DNA of 64,000 bases. Origin: Psychrobacter sp. 4Dc (GTDB taxonomy: Bacteria; Pseudomonadota; Gammaproteobacteria; Pseudomonadales; Moraxellaceae). Under the pieces are notes generated by a model. It was not told where the DNA came from. It ran no database searches and was given only the letters and a program-made list of their open reading frames with translations. Shown piece after piece: positions 39,404 through 49,030 of the stretch. How positions within the stretch are numbered: position 1 is the first letter of the stretch; each line of letters opens with the position of its first letter. The DNA lies in assembly GCF_002836715.1 (NCBI RefSeq), contig NZ_PJAT01000097.1, positions 31,168-95,167 on the forward strand. The letters are read 5' to 3'. Made by a program: the position numbers and the translations under genes.

Positions 39404-40381
39404 TTAAGGTTTTAAAAGAACTTTGCCTTTTTTACTTGATTGTACTTTTCCAGAGACGGCAGTTGTGATATCGTCTAGACTATAGACGGCTTCGATCGGT
39501 AGCTTCAAATCGCCATTCGACGCACGTTCTAGTAGCTCATCGATTAGACGTTGTTTGTTGTCTAGATCCATTTCTTGGCTGGTTTTGCTACCCCAGAATC
39601 CTTTGACAGTGGCTTGCTTAAAGATCAGGCTACCAGCGTCCAGTGCCATTGGTTTGCCTGACATGATACCAAATGAGACCAGCGTGCCCTTGCTACCCAG
39701 TAGCGATAGTAGCTCATTGCTCGACTCACCACCGACTGAATCAACGGCTGCTGTGATCTTGTCATCGCCGATGATGGCACGGACTTGGTCTTTCCAGTCA
39801 TCATCAGCAGTGACGACATTGTTTTTGATACCGAGTGAGGTCAGCTCTTCTATCGCGTCTTTGCTACGTACGAGGTTAATCGTATTCACGCCGCGTGCTG
39901 CTGCGAGCATGGCAAGGGTTTTACCCACAGCGCCGTTTGCCGCATTGTGGATGATCCATTGACCGCTATTCACTTCTAAGAATTCTAATAGCATTAAGGC
40001 AGACAGCGGCATCGCAATCAGCTGGGCAGCCAACTCGTCTTCGATGCTATCAGGCATGTTAAATACCATGCTGGCAGGGGCGACAAAATACTCCGCCCAC
40101 GTCTCATGCACACTGGCACACGCCACACGCTGACCAACACTAAAGTCTGTCACGTCAGCGCCTACCGCATCGATAATGCCTAGCGCCTCACTACCACCGA
40201 TGGCTGGCATCTCAGGCTTATAGCCATATTGTCCACTCACTGTCAGCATGTCATGGTTGTGAATAGGTGAGAGGATGGTTTTGATACGGACTTCGTTGGC
40301 AGCAGGCTGCGGCATCGGACTGTCGCCAACGCTCAATACGTTGGAGGGTTTGCCAAAGCTGTTATGAATAGCACTACGCAT
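39404..40381 (-). CDS. Zinc-type MDR dehydrogenase / 2-enoyl thioester reductase-like
   Basis: The 325-residue medium-chain oxidoreductase begins MRSAIHNSFGKPSNVLSVGD, with KTILSPIHNHDMLTVSGQYG and PAIGGSEALGIIDAVG. The NAD(P)-binding motif is IIHNAANGAVGKTLAMLAAARG. The layout resembles mitochondrial-type trans-2-enoyl reductases (ETR) rather than zinc alcohol dehydrogenases, since no catalytic zinc cysteines are visible. The substrate is unknown. It lies 184 bp upstream of the AcuI-like gene on the same strand; both may form one operon. Confidence 0.85.
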   Translation of the reverse strand: MRSAIHNSFGKPSNVLSVGDSPMPQPAANEVRIKTILSPIHNHDMLTVSGQYGYKPEMPAIGGSEALGIIDAVGADVTDFSVGQRVACASVHETWAEYFVAPASMVFNMPDSIEDELAAQLIAMPLSALMLLEFLEVNSGQWIIHNAANGAVGKTLAMLAAARGVNTINLVRSKDAIEELTSLGIKNNVVTADDDWKDQVRAIIGDDKITAAVDSVGGESSNELLSLLGSKGTLVSFGIMSGKPMALDAGSLIFKQATVKGFWGSKTSQEMDLDNKQRLIDELLERASNGDLKLPIEAVYSLDDITTAVSGKVQSSKKGKVLLKP

Positions 40382-40616
40382 GATGATTTCCTTTGTTTAT
40401 TTTTAATGATCGTATTCTAGTTATTTGATTGTCTGTCGGTGATGGACACTCGAAGAAAGAGTGTAATCAGCTAACAACAGTAGCAACTTTGATGGATTGT
40501 TATCAGTACTTTTTTGGTTAAGTAACGTTGTTGCTTACTGATGAGGACATTGCATAGTTATGGCAAATTTAAGATAACGATATTATTGGGAAACATGCTG
40601 TAGTGCATAGGAGTAT

Positions 40617-40871
40617 TTAATAAAACTCTATTCTACTCAGTACATGCTCTTGTACTAGATAGGCACAGATATATGCGCTTGGCCACGCAAAAATAAAGGC
40701 CAGCCCCCACGAATGCATCAACTCCATAAAAAATCCGTCGATAAAGCCTTGTTTGACCACCAATAGGGCTGTTGAGATAATCAGTGACATCATCATCGCC
40801 ATCAGACCTGTAAAGATAAGGCGATAGAGCTTGCGACGAATGCGTATTCTGATAGTGGGAAAGTTGGTCAT
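40617..40871 (-). CDS. DUF2798 small membrane protein
   Basis: This protein of about 84 residues matches the DUF2798 pattern: basic N terminus (RIRIRRKLYRLIF), a first helix (TGLMAMMMSLIISTALLVV), the linker KQGFIDGFF and a second helix (SWGLAFIFAWPSAYICAYLV). The function is not known. I use the ATG at 40871, since the residues before it are unconserved; the frame opens at 40901. It stands alone between the MDR genes and a DsrE gene. Confidence 0.8.
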   Translation of the reverse strand: MTNFPTIRIRIRRKLYRLIFTGLMAMMMSLIISTALLVVKQGFIDGFFMELMHSWGLAFIFAWPSAYICAYLVQEHVLSRIEFY

Positions 40872-41097
40872 AGTGTTCGGTGTCCTACAGGATGATAGCA
40901 ATTAATGACGCTCAGCCTATGATGCGGGCATACATTGTAAATATAATAGTCAGGTAATGAGTAGTTATAGTAAATAGGGTGGTAACTACCAGTATCCATC
41001 ATACTCTGTGATGCCGAACGGGTAAAATCGTTATTATCAATGGTAGGGTTTGCGATATGTTATTAAGTAAGTACCCTGCCAATCTAAAAACGAAAAA

Positions 41098-41124
41098 AGA
41101 AACACCAGAATATCTGATGTTTCT
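41098..41124 (-). terminator. Terminator after the DsrE gene
   Basis: An imperfect stem (AGAAACA..CAGA/TCTG..TGTTTCT) is followed by a T-run on the minus strand, 45 bases past the DsrE stop. Confidence 0.72.
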
Positions 41125-41168
41125 TTACTATCTAATAGAATTATACAAATGAACCATTTACGAGCATC

Positions 41169-41546
41169 TTAATTCAACTGCAACGACCCTTTTGCATTCA
41201 TCAGCAGCTCAACCACATCATCACCACTAATTACTTCAAAGCGCTTATCGATATCGGACTCTTCTACACCGTTGTGTTTCATACAAGCGCCGCAGACCAA
41301 TACTTGACCACCTTTTTCGATAAAGGCTTCTAGTAACTCACCAGCTGGCTCAAACGGATCACCAATATCTACATTGTCTAGCGCGTTTGGTTTTGCTAGA
41401 TGCACCCCATCCACCATTAATATCACAGTAGCAGAATGGCCTTTTTTCAGTGCCACGCCTGCCATGGTAAACGCTAAAGTAATTTTGCTTGGGTTTGATT
41501 CGCTATTATCAAATAACGTACCGACATAATCTGTTGTATTAGCCAT
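41169..41546 (-). CDS. DsrE/DsrF-like small protein
   Basis: The 125 residues fit the DsrE-like fold: a beta-alpha pattern with ITLAFTMAGVALKKGHSATVILMVDGV, then a helix (PAGELLEAFIEKGGQVLVC) leading to the conserved cysteine site GACMKHNGV. Members bind or relay sulfur or serve in redox processes; the role here is unknown. It is cytosolic, with no signal peptide. No tus or dsr partner is nearby, so it is not a sulfur-relay operon. AAGGAGAA lies before the ATG. Confidence 0.85.
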   Translation of the reverse strand: MANTTDYVGTLFDNSESNPSKITLAFTMAGVALKKGHSATVILMVDGVHLAKPNALDNVDIGDPFEPAGELLEAFIEKGGQVLVCGACMKHNGVEESDIDKRFEVISGDDVVELLMNAKGSLQLN

Positions 41547-41723
41547 ATTATTCTCCTTATAAGACTATATTTGTTTTGTCTGAGTATGTACTCACCACTA
41601 TCCTAACATTTATTATATGTATTTATATAATGAGTTGTTATGAAATAGTAGCTATAAGGTTGCTTGCTTGTACTATCTGTTAAATAAATCAAAAGTAATA
41701 GATTTCTAGCTTATAAAGTTAAG

Positions 41724-42275
41724 TCAGTCAGCTGTATCGACAGGCGGCCACGGACGATCAGCATCACTTTTGATCCACTCAGCCACGTAACCCGTTGGCG
41801 GTAGATCCCAGTCAGATTGGCCAAGTGCAGCCAGTACTTGTGCCGTGTCGATCACTCTGCCGCCCTTGGTCACACCGGTACGCAGTAGACCAGATGAGCA
41901 GGGCTGCCCTTTGACCCACATTGATTGCTCAATATACAGCCAGCGTGCGTCGATACCGACGATTTTGGTCTTGAGTGTGACTTTTTGAAAAGCGCGAATA
42001 CGCTTACGGTATTGAATAGTGCTGCCAGCGATGACCAGACCCCAACGTTGTTTTAACAACTGCTTGCCAAGCCCAGTCCGTACCGCAAAGTCCATACGAC
42101 CCAAATCATAAAGCGTAAATACGCGGCCGTTATTCATCTCCAAAAAATTATCTATATCGGATAAGCGGCAGCGAAACTGAATCTCACTGGTGTCCTTAAA
42201 CGTCAGTGTATCGCCCTTTTTTGCTTTTAGGGCAGCATGAGCGATGGTGCTAGCATAACGGATAAATGGGTACAT
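41724..42275 (-). CDS. Acyl-CoA thioesterase-like hotdog-fold protein
   Basis: The 183-residue protein resembles 4-hydroxybenzoyl-CoA/YbgC-type thioesterases: FRCRLSDIDNFLEMNNGRVFT with the Asp and Asn-containing turn, a central helix (LYDLGRMDFAVRTG) and late strands (KVTLKTKIVGIDARWLYIEQ). It would hydrolyse acyl-CoA esters in the cytosol. The C-terminal tail after TAQVLAALGQ is unconserved. Family confidence is good, substrate unknown. It is 50 bp downstream of the YheT hydrolase and may be in its operon. Confidence 0.82.
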   Translation of the reverse strand: MYPFIRYASTIAHAALKAKKGDTLTFKDTSEIQFRCRLSDIDNFLEMNNGRVFTLYDLGRMDFAVRTGLGKQLLKQRWGLVIAGSTIQYRKRIRAFQKVTLKTKIVGIDARWLYIEQSMWVKGQPCSSGLLRTGVTKGGRVIDTAQVLAALGQSDWDLPPTGYVAEWIKSDADRPWPPVDTAD

Positions 42276-42325
42276 AAAACATTCTCAAAAGGTTATAAAC
42301 GTTGGCGTTATTATTTTGTCATTGA

Positions 42326-43423
42326 TTATTTATTGTCAGAGACCACATCCTGAGAAGACTCGCTAATAGAAGCCACACCAATCCAATTAAAATAAGCGCT
42401 GACCGTTTCAGGTATCCAGTTGATATCGAACTTTGAAGTCTTGGACTCTTTATCATTGGTGACAGACGATTTGTTTTTGGACTGACCGTTGTCTGAGCGA
42501 TAACGCAAATAACCGATGTGCCCACCGTGGTCAGTATCTAAGATAGTGACACTCTCAGAGACATCATTTGGCGTAGCAGTGAAGCCGATAAAAGGATCGT
42601 CTTTTGCACTGATTAATAGCAGAGGGTGAGTGACGTTGCGCAAATACGGCATGGCGGATGCGGTATGGTAATAATCGTTTTTGGAGCGATATCCGTGACG
42701 CGGCGCAGTAAAGATATCGTCGAAATCACTGATACGATTGGCAGCTTTGATAGAGTTGATTTCATCTTGCGTGAGATCGTTTGCCAATGCTTTTTTGATA
42801 ATTGGGTTAAGCAGGTACGGCGTATAGATACGATGACTCAAAAAGCTGTGCATAGTAATGGCAGCTGAAGACATATCGACTGGCGCAGAGATGACAACAG
42901 CACCTTTACAAAGGACTTTGTCCTCATATTCGCCCATGTATTTGGCCAGTGCATTGCCACCTAATGAGACGCCAACCGCATAGATATTGGCATACTGCTC
43001 ACGCAAATTCTGTAGCGCATGATGCACCTCGTCAGTGTCGCCTGCATTATAAAATACTGTGCCACTGGCAGGAATACCACCGCAGCTACGGAAATGTGCC
43101 ACCACAAAATGCCAGCCTTGCGCGTGCATTTGGTACGCTAGTGCGCGAGCGTAATGACTGTCACTACTGCCTTCCATCCCGTGGAATAGAACAATCAATG
43201 GGGTTTGCTCAAGCTCGCCATCTTTTGATACTTCTATAGGGTGCGCATCATAGAAGTCATAGGCAATATCGCTCTCATCCAGTGAGTCTTTTTCGACCAC
43301 GCGGCGGTAGGTGGGTGCCTTTGGCGCAAAAAACTTGGGCAGGATGCTTTGTAGATGAGGATTGGTCAGCCAAAATGGTGGCTTAAAAGGGGCTGGAGAA
43401 AAAGGTTTGGTTGAAGTTGACAT
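42326..43423 (-). CDS. YheT-family alpha/beta hydrolase
   Basis: The 365 residues have the YheT opening FKPPFWLTNPHLQSILPKFF and YDFYDAHPIEVSKDGE. The oxyanion segment is LIVLFHGMEGSSDSHYARAL. The nucleophile elbow is AVGVSLGGNALAKYMGEYED (Ser). DDPFIGF gives the Asp and DHGGHIGYL the His. The physiological substrate is not known. About 40 C-terminal residues are low-complexity (KNKSSVTNDKESK). It lies upstream of the thioesterase gene. Confidence 0.92.
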   Translation of the reverse strand: MSTSTKPFSPAPFKPPFWLTNPHLQSILPKFFAPKAPTYRRVVEKDSLDESDIAYDFYDAHPIEVSKDGELEQTPLIVLFHGMEGSSDSHYARALAYQMHAQGWHFVVAHFRSCGGIPASGTVFYNAGDTDEVHHALQNLREQYANIYAVGVSLGGNALAKYMGEYEDKVLCKGAVVISAPVDMSSAAITMHSFLSHRIYTPYLLNPIIKKALANDLTQDEINSIKAANRISDFDDIFTAPRHGYRSKNDYYHTASAMPYLRNVTHPLLLISAKDDPFIGFTATPNDVSESVTILDTDHGGHIGYLRYRSDNGQSKNKSSVTNDKESKTSKFDINWIPETVSAYFNWIGVASISESSQDVVSDNK

Positions 43424-43684
43424 ATATTGGTCTTATTTAATAGTCGTGGAAAAACAAATAGAGTAGTGTGATAAGGGTTTTTTATCATAACGCCAGTACC
43501 TGTGAAAACCAATAATTTTCAGTGAACGCATAATTACTGAAAAGCAGTTACTGAAAACAGCTGCTGAAAATTATTGGCTCAAAATCATTTACTGAGAAAC
43601 AGTTACTGTAAAAAAGCTAGTAAATAAGCATATTGAAAAGAGAACTGTTCAAAATTTGCGACGAGAGTAGTTAACCAGAAATTT

Positions 43685-44287
43685 TTATTCTTCTGGCTTA
43701 TCCAATACTCGACCATCCATTGCTAAACGCGCTTTTAAATTTTCGACATCTGCTTCAGCAAGTGTGGCGGTTAAGGTCACTTGTTTACTATAGGCGACAT
43801 CGTCGATATGACCGCCAAGGCTCTCTATCATATAGCGGCATTGCGCTTCAGTCGCAAACTCTGCCAGTATCTGAATCTGGGTCATCGGTACATAAGGGTT
43901 TAATATCATCTCGTCGACGGCCGCTTGAGCAGAGCCTGCATAAGCACGGGTAAGACCGCCAGCACCCAATTTGATACCACCGAAGTAACGCACCACGACG
44001 ATAATCACATTGCCGATCGACTTATGCTGCAGTACATTCAATATCGGTCGACCAGCCGTACCGCTAGGCTCGCCATCATCATCGAAACCAGCACTAGTGG
44101 TATTATCTGGATCACCGATGATGTATGCCCAGCAGAAATGCCGGGCATCGGGATATTGCTCGCGCAGTTGTTCCACGTGAAACATTGCTTGCTCGCGAGA
44201 GGTTACCGGATAGGCATAGGCGATAAACTCAGATTTTTTAATTTCGAGTCGCGTGGTAACGGCACGTTTTAGCGTTTGATAGCTCAT
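43685..44287 (-). CDS. YigZ/IMPACT-family protein
   Basis: The 200 residues show the UPF0029 N-terminal core: EIKKSEFIAYAYPVTSREQA, HFCWAYIIGD, then DDGEPSGTAGRPILNVLQ and VVVVRYFGGIKLGAGGLTRAY, which is diagnostic of YigZ/IMPACT. A C-terminal DUF1949 region follows. The yeast and mammalian relatives modulate Gcn2; the bacterial role is not settled. A parS-like site at 44169-44184 lies in frame and encodes FHVEQ. Confidence 0.93.
   Translation of the reverse strand: MSYQTLKRAVTTRLEIKKSEFIAYAYPVTSREQAMFHVEQLREQYPDARHFCWAYIIGDPDNTTSAGFDDDGEPSGTAGRPILNVLQHKSIGNVIIVVVRYFGGIKLGAGGLTRAYAGSAQAAVDEMILNPYVPMTQIQILAEFATEAQCRYMIESLGGHIDDVAYSKQVTLTATLAEADVENLKARLAMDGRVLDKPEE
44169..44184. promoter_or_regulatory. 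parS-like site inside the yigZ-type gene (15/16)
   Basis: The bases read TGTTCCACGTGAAACA; only the fifth base differs from the consensus. It is about 24 kb from oriC. Confidence 0.75.
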
Positions 44288-44484
44288 ATTTCATCAGGCT
44301 TAGGTTGGATATGTTAAACTGGTCTGACTTTCACTGGCTTTTGTATTGGGAACAGTGTTTATTTAATTTTTCATTATAGTACCATTTCTAACCATCGAAG
44401 ATAACGAGCCGCTCACGGCTGAGTGCTGGCGTCGTTAGTTTCTGATTTAGGGCTGGTATAATAAAACCGATGGTAGTAAATAGT

Positions 44485-45189
44485 ATGCGTTTAGATAAAT
44501 TCATTAGTAAAGCCACCGAGCTGTCGCGTAAAGAGTCAAAGAAGATCATGCACGCCGGCGAAATCACCGTAAACGATCAAGTAGTCAAAGATCCTGGCCT
44601 ACATGTCGATGTGGTCAATGATGATGTGATGTGGGCAGGCGAGCCGTTGTCGGTCGCTGCGGGTAATCGCTATATCTTATTGTATAAGCCTGAAGGCTTC
44701 GAGTGCACGCTAAAAGTTAAAGAATATCCAATCGTCACTGAACTGATTGCTGTACCAGAATTGGGCAGCTTGCGTATCGCTGGGCGTCTCGATGTCGATA
44801 CCACTGGCGCATTGCTGATGAGTGATGATGGCGGCTGGCTGCACCGTGTCACTAGTCCTAAGCACGAGCATGCAAAGGTGTACGAGCTGACTTTGGCAGA
44901 TGCAATGGATAGTGATGCACAAGAAAAAGCCGTTAAGAAAGTGGCTGAAGGCATCTTGCTTGAAGGGGATTACGAGCCAACCAAGCCTGCTGTTCTTGAG
45001 TTCATTGATGAAAAACATGCACGTCTGACATTAGAGCAGGGCAAATACCATCAGGTCAAACGTATGATGGGTTACTTCGGTAATCGAGTAACTGAGCTGC
45101 ACCGCGCTAGTATCGGTCATATCAATCTAGAAGGCCTAGAAAAAGGCGATAGCCGTTTCTTAACGCCAGAAGAAGTTGCCAAGTTTTAA
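44485..45189 (+). CDS. rsuA: 16S rRNA pseudouridine516 synthase RsuA-like
   Basis: RsuA-type enzymes convert U516 of 16S rRNA to pseudouridine. The 234 residues carry an N-terminal S4 RNA-binding domain (MRLDKFISKATELSRKESKK, HAGEITVNDQVV). The catalytic domain has the Asp-containing SLRIAGRLDVDTTGALLMSD. GKYHQVKRMMGYFGNRVTEL is a family signature. I chose the ATG at 44485; an in-frame ATG at 44470 lacks conserved residues. RluE or RluB-type paralogues are alternatives, but the length and motif form fit RsuA. Confidence 0.9.
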   Translation: MRLDKFISKATELSRKESKKIMHAGEITVNDQVVKDPGLHVDVVNDDVMWAGEPLSVAAGNRYILLYKPEGFECTLKVKEYPIVTELIAVPELGSLRIAGRLDVDTTGALLMSDDGGWLHRVTSPKHEHAKVYELTLADAMDSDAQEKAVKKVAEGILLEGDYEPTKPAVLEFIDEKHARLTLEQGKYHQVKRMMGYFGNRVTELHRASIGHINLEGLEKGDSRFLTPEEVAKF

Positions 45190-45566
45190 GAAATAAGCAC
45201 TGAAACTATTAAGCTTTGGCATTAGTATTTGTCTTGAAATTACCGTTTTAAACCCATTAGCAGCCGCTACCCAGTGTGCTGCTTTTTGCGGTCTGCTATA
45301 TTGTATTTATGTCTACTACCTACCTGTGTTGCCTATCTCTTAAAGCTAAGTAGCAGTTTTGCGATATTTGCAATTTATTGCTTTGCAAAACTATCCCATA
45401 TGCTACAGTCTTTTTTATCTATATTTTTATGACAGACAACCCTTAAACCAACTCTAAAAATCTGACTAATCAGAAAATGTATTGCTACCTTTCAGTTAGT
45501 AATAGCTTTGGAATTGGTCTTAATATTGAAAACCGTCATGATTAAAAACCAGATAGGAATCTCTCT
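45190..45566. other. rsuA-dsbC-like gap
   Basis: These 377 bases hold a probable rsuA terminator (45259-45287) and, before 45567, the promoter of the DsbC-like gene. I see no RNA gene or ORF. Confidence 0.5.
45259..45287 (+). terminator. Possible terminator after rsuA
   Basis: A six-base stem (AGCAGC/GCTGCT) with a 13-base loop is followed by TTT. It is weaker than the other hairpins and lies 70 bases past the stop. Confidence 0.5.
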
Positions 45567-46631
45567 GTGACATTACCTGTATTAAAGTCCGCTAGCCTAA
45601 TCAGCGTCATACTATTAGCAACCACTGCTTGCGCTCAGCCAAGTTCAGCGGATGCCAACAGCAATAACGTAACGCAAAGCACTACAAATTCGCAAGCAAT
45701 TCAGACAGTGAATGCGGCTGTCGATAAGCGATTACGTCAAATATTGACCCAAGCAGGTATCAAAACACAGATTACTTCTATTGTGCCATCCAAACTGCCC
45801 AATATGTATCAAGTGAATTTGGCTGGACAACTGCCGCTGCACATTACCGAAGATGGTCGTTACGTCATACAGGGTGAGCTACAGAAAAACCCAAGCAAGC
45901 GGGTAGTGACCAAAACACCAGTACGTAGCACGAGTTCGCAGGTAGGCGAACCTGTCAGTGCCTCAGTCAAATCGTCTATGCTAGCAAATATGAGCGCGCT
46001 TAAGAACATGAGCGCGAAAACACCATTCTTTTATACCGCAATACCGGGTGTTATCTGGGGAGCAACGCTAGAAGGCGTGCCGTTTTTACTATCAGATGAT
46101 GCGCAGTATATTACCGATGGCGAAATATCAGTCATCGAAAATGGTCAATTTATCGGTCTCGATGAGAACTTTGAAAAACATAAAAACCAGTCTGTGTTTG
46201 CGTCATTGGACAAAAGCCAGTTGATTACTTATCCAGCAACCACTACTGAGAGAGCCGTTATCTATGTGGCTGATGATGTGAATTGTCCTTATTGCCGCCT
46301 TTTGCATCAGCAAGTGCCATCGCTTAATGCAAAAGGCGTGACAGTCAATGTCATCGGTTATCCGATATATGAGGCGTCACCGAAGCAGATGCGTGGTATC
46401 TGGTGCCAAGCGGATGAAGACAGTCGTCGTCAGGCATTTGATAAGGCGATGCTACAAGGTGAAATGACGCCTGAATCAGCAAGTTGTACAGTTGACCATG
46501 TGACACCCAATCGTGAAAAAGCAGCTGGACTCGCGGTAATGGCGACGCCTGCCATCTATCGTGAAGATGGCGTGCTATATCAGGCGAGTTTTGAGAGTCC
46601 AGAATTTCTAGAATTCTTGGGCGTTGAATAA
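45567..46631 (+). CDS. DsbC-like thiol:disulfide interchange lipoprotein
   Basis: The 354-residue protein starts with GTG (AGGAAT eight bases upstream) and has a signal sequence ending in a lipobox-like TTAC (LLATTAC/AQPSS), so it may be an outer- or inner-membrane lipoprotein. After a Ser/Thr-rich linker comes the DsbC N-terminal dimerisation domain (about 50-120; VNAAVDKRLRQILTQAG, MYQVNLAGQLPLHITEDG). The thioredoxin-fold domain has the redox site NCPYC in VADDVNCPYCRLLHQQVP and the cis-Pro region VMATPAIYREDG. It would isomerise disulfides. DsbB lies 10 kb away; DsbA is not in the window. Confidence 0.88.
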   Translation: MTLPVLKSASLISVILLATTACAQPSSADANSNNVTQSTTNSQAIQTVNAAVDKRLRQILTQAGIKTQITSIVPSKLPNMYQVNLAGQLPLHITEDGRYVIQGELQKNPSKRVVTKTPVRSTSSQVGEPVSASVKSSMLANMSALKNMSAKTPFFYTAIPGVIWGATLEGVPFLLSDDAQYITDGEISVIENGQFIGLDENFEKHKNQSVFASLDKSQLITYPATTTERAVIYVADDVNCPYCRLLHQQVPSLNAKGVTVNVIGYPIYEASPKQMRGIWCQADEDSRRQAFDKAMLQGEMTPESASCTVDHVTPNREKAAGLAVMATPAIYREDGVLYQASFESPEFLEFLGVE

Positions 46632-46698
46632 TCGACTGGTATGGTTAAGTGTTTCAATAATTCAAAACTTTAAGGTATTGGACTGCTAAACAACGTAA

Positions 46699-46738
46699 AA
46701 AAAACCGCCTTATGAATCAGTTCATAAGGCGGTTTTTT
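46699..46738. terminator. Bidirectional terminator between the DsbC-like and DUF2939 genes
   Basis: A perfect 18-bp stem (AAAAAACCGCCTTATGAA and complement) with a TCAG loop has A- and T-runs on both sides. It serves both convergent genes. Confidence 0.93.
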
Positions 46739-46786
46739 ATGGTTCTATTCAGAAGTTTTTGCATTTCAAAAGCTGTCTTAAATAAT

Positions 46787-47437
46787 TTATGGTAAGACGA
46801 TATCAACAATTTTCCAATTGATAAGCCCTTCACGCTGCATCTCGATAGTAAGAGGATAGCCTTTTACCTGACCACTAATACTAAAACAATTGATACCGCA
46901 GTAGCTAAGCGTTGGCTTTTCACTATCATTGCCTTGGGCTACTTGCTGCTCAAGCTCTGCCGCTTGTTTTTTCATGACTTGCTGCATTTGGCTTTTGACC
47001 ACCGCATCGACATCACCGCGCTGAATGATTAAGCTCTGAATTAGGTTTTTCAAGTCAACTTGATCGCTAGCGATGGCCCATGCTGCGGCTAGCTCTTTGG
47101 TTGCTGTATTGGCTTGACCTTGGGTATTAATCACCTTTTCGATATTCTGCGGAGTGATAGCACCTTCAACTGCCTGCGCGATAAAACCATTCGCGGCTTG
47201 GGTCAACGGCTCACCGCCCAATTCAGAAATTAGTGGATACTTAGTCATTGTCGTCGCAAATTGGCTGGTTAGCTGATTTTGGACGCTTGGTCGCACTTGC
47301 TCATAATCAATAGCCGCTGCGATAGTGGCACCGTCTTTATCGTCATAAGCGTTTTTGAGCTGATAAGCGCTGTAATAAGGCGAGCCTGCATACACTGCTA
47401 CCGCAATTATGATTAATAGAATAACCAGCTTTTTCAT
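46787..47437 (-). CDS. DUF2939 domain-containing protein
   Basis: The 216 residues have an N-terminal membrane segment (KKLVILLIIIAVAVYAGSPY) followed by YYSAYQLKNAYDDKDGATIAAAIDYEQVRPSV, the DUF2939 signature. The rest is periplasmic and helical, ending in a possible C-terminal beta part (LTIEMQREGLINWKIVDIVLP). The role is not established. The frame opens at 47605, but the ATG at 47437 sits right before the membrane segment and is the likely start. It may be an integral or anchored protein. Confidence 0.82.
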   Translation of the reverse strand: MKKLVILLIIIAVAVYAGSPYYSAYQLKNAYDDKDGATIAAAIDYEQVRPSVQNQLTSQFATTMTKYPLISELGGEPLTQAANGFIAQAVEGAITPQNIEKVINTQGQANTATKELAAAWAIASDQVDLKNLIQSLIIQRGDVDAVVKSQMQQVMKKQAAELEQQVAQGNDSEKPTLSYCGINCFSISGQVKGYPLTIEMQREGLINWKIVDIVLP

Positions 47438-47739
47438 AAGACTTGATACCTTGTCGCAAGCGTCATCACTATGATTATAAATGACCGTAGATGTGGCGGT
47501 AAATATTAGCACGACTGGGCACCGCTCAGGTACGAAAAGCTTTGCAGTAACCTTAATGAATCGTTTGGCTTTTGCCGCAGCGATGCCAACTGCTAATTTC
47601 ATCATTTAAGAGCTTGATAAATCAGCAGACCATCTCCATAAATAGCGCAAACTTTTTATAATTGATTTGGCTAAGCAGCCTTCACCGTATTTGTTGGTTA
47701 AGTCTAAGCATTATGGTTCTATAGCATGGTGAGTTGTGA

Positions 47740-47755
47740 TGTTTCATGTGAAACG
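47740..47755. promoter_or_regulatory. parS-like site upstream of dnaJ (14/16)
   Basis: The bases read TGTTTCATGTGAAACG, two changes from the consensus. It lies in the gap between the divergent DUF2939 and dnaJ genes. Confidence 0.5.
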
Positions 47756-47860
47756 CTATACATATCCGATAGCTAAGAGTCATGAATAAGATTAAGACAA
47801 TTATCAATTGAGCTGATTATTTGACGCGCTGGTGTGGCTGTAAAGACGATAGGAGAGAGC

Positions 47861-48997
47861 ATGAGTAAGCGCGATTTTTATGAAATATTAGGTGTCAGCA
47901 AGACCGCTGACAGCAAAGAAATTAAGCGAGCCTACCGTAAGCTTGCCATGAAATACCATCCAGATCGCAACTCTGATGATCCTGATTCGGAAGACAAATT
48001 CAAAGAAGCTTCAATGGCTTATGAAGTATTGAGCGATGAAGAGAAACGTTCAGCCTACGACCGTATGGGCCATGCAGCCTTTGAAAACGGCATGGGTGGC
48101 GGCGGCTTCGGCGGCGCAGGTGGCGGTAACTTCCAAGATATCTTTGGCGATATCTTTGGTAACTTCGGTGATATCTTCGGTCAGCAGCGTGGCGGCGGCG
48201 GTGGGCGTTCGCGTCGCGGCTCTGATTTGCGTTATGTGATTGAGCTGACATTAGAAGAAGCCGTACGTGGCTGTAAAAAAGAAATCAGTTTCACGGCTCC
48301 TGCGCCTTGTGATACCTGTGATGGTAAAGGGGCAAAAAATGCTTCCGATGTGGTTACCTGTCAGACTTGTCATGGCCAAGGTCAAGTACGTATGCAGCAA
48401 GGTTTCTTTGCGGTACAGCAAGCTTGTCCTCATTGCGGCGGTACGGGTAAACAGATCAAAAACCCTTGTTCGGACTGTCATGGCAACGGCGTAAAAGACA
48501 AATCACGTACCTTAGAAGTCTCTATCCCTGCAGGCGTCGATGATGGTGATCGCGTTCGTCTAGCTGGCGAAGGCGAAGCAGGCGGTGCTGGCGTACAAAA
48601 CGGCGATCTATATGTCGAAGTACGCGTCAAACAGCACAATGTATTTACCCGTCAAGGCGCTGACCTATATATGGATGTGCCTGTAAGTATTACTGATGCA
48701 GCACTGGGTAAAGAAGTCGAAATCCCAACCTTAGATGGCAAAGTGAAAATCAAAGTGGCAGAAGGTACGCAAAGCGGTAAATTACTGCGTGTACGCGGCA
48801 AAGGCGTAACGCCAGTCCGTACTACCATGAAAGGTGACTTGATTTGCCGTGTGGTTATCGAAACGCCAGTGAATCTGACTCGTGAGCAAAAAGACTTGCT
48901 ACGCCAATTCCAAGACACTTTGGATGACGATAGCAAGCATCAACAGTCGCCACATAAAAAGTCATTCTTCAAGAAAATCGGCGACTTGTTCGATTAA
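47861..48997 (+). CDS. dnaJ: Molecular chaperone DnaJ
   Basis: DnaJ stimulates DnaK ATPase and delivers unfolded clients. The J domain (1-70) has [20 protein letters not shown] and the HPD motif in YHPDRN. A Gly/Phe-rich linker (about 75-130; [18 protein letters not shown]) follows. Four zinc-finger repeats read [24 protein letters not shown] and CSDCHGNG. The C-terminal client-binding domains follow. I chose the ATG at 47861, with AGGAGA seven bases upstream. The length (378) is standard. dnaK and grpE are not in this window, so the usual dnaK-dnaJ pair is separated. Confidence 0.97.
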   Translation: MSKRDFYEILGVSKTADSKEIKRAYRKLAMKYHPDRNSDDPDSEDKFKEASMAYEVLSDEEKRSAYDRMGHAAFENGMGGGGFGGAGGGNFQDIFGDIFGNFGDIFGQQRGGGGGRSRRGSDLRYVIELTLEEAVRGCKKEISFTAPAPCDTCDGKGAKNASDVVTCQTCHGQGQVRMQQGFFAVQQACPHCGGTGKQIKNPCSDCHGNGVKDKSRTLEVSIPAGVDDGDRVRLAGEGEAGGAGVQNGDLYVEVRVKQHNVFTRQGADLYMDVPVSITDAALGKEVEIPTLDGKVKIKVAEGTQSGKLLRVRGKGVTPVRTTMKGDLICRVVIETPVNLTREQKDLLRQFQDTLDDDSKHQQSPHKKSFFKKIGDLFD

Positions 48998-49030
48998 GAA
49001 ACAGTCTAACTAAGTAGCTAGTATTAAACT

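Noticed and set aside
38215..40381. Whether the two adjacent MDR genes are tandem duplicates
   Set aside because: Their sequences are only distantly alike and fall into different MDR subfamilies (AcuI-like and ETR-like).
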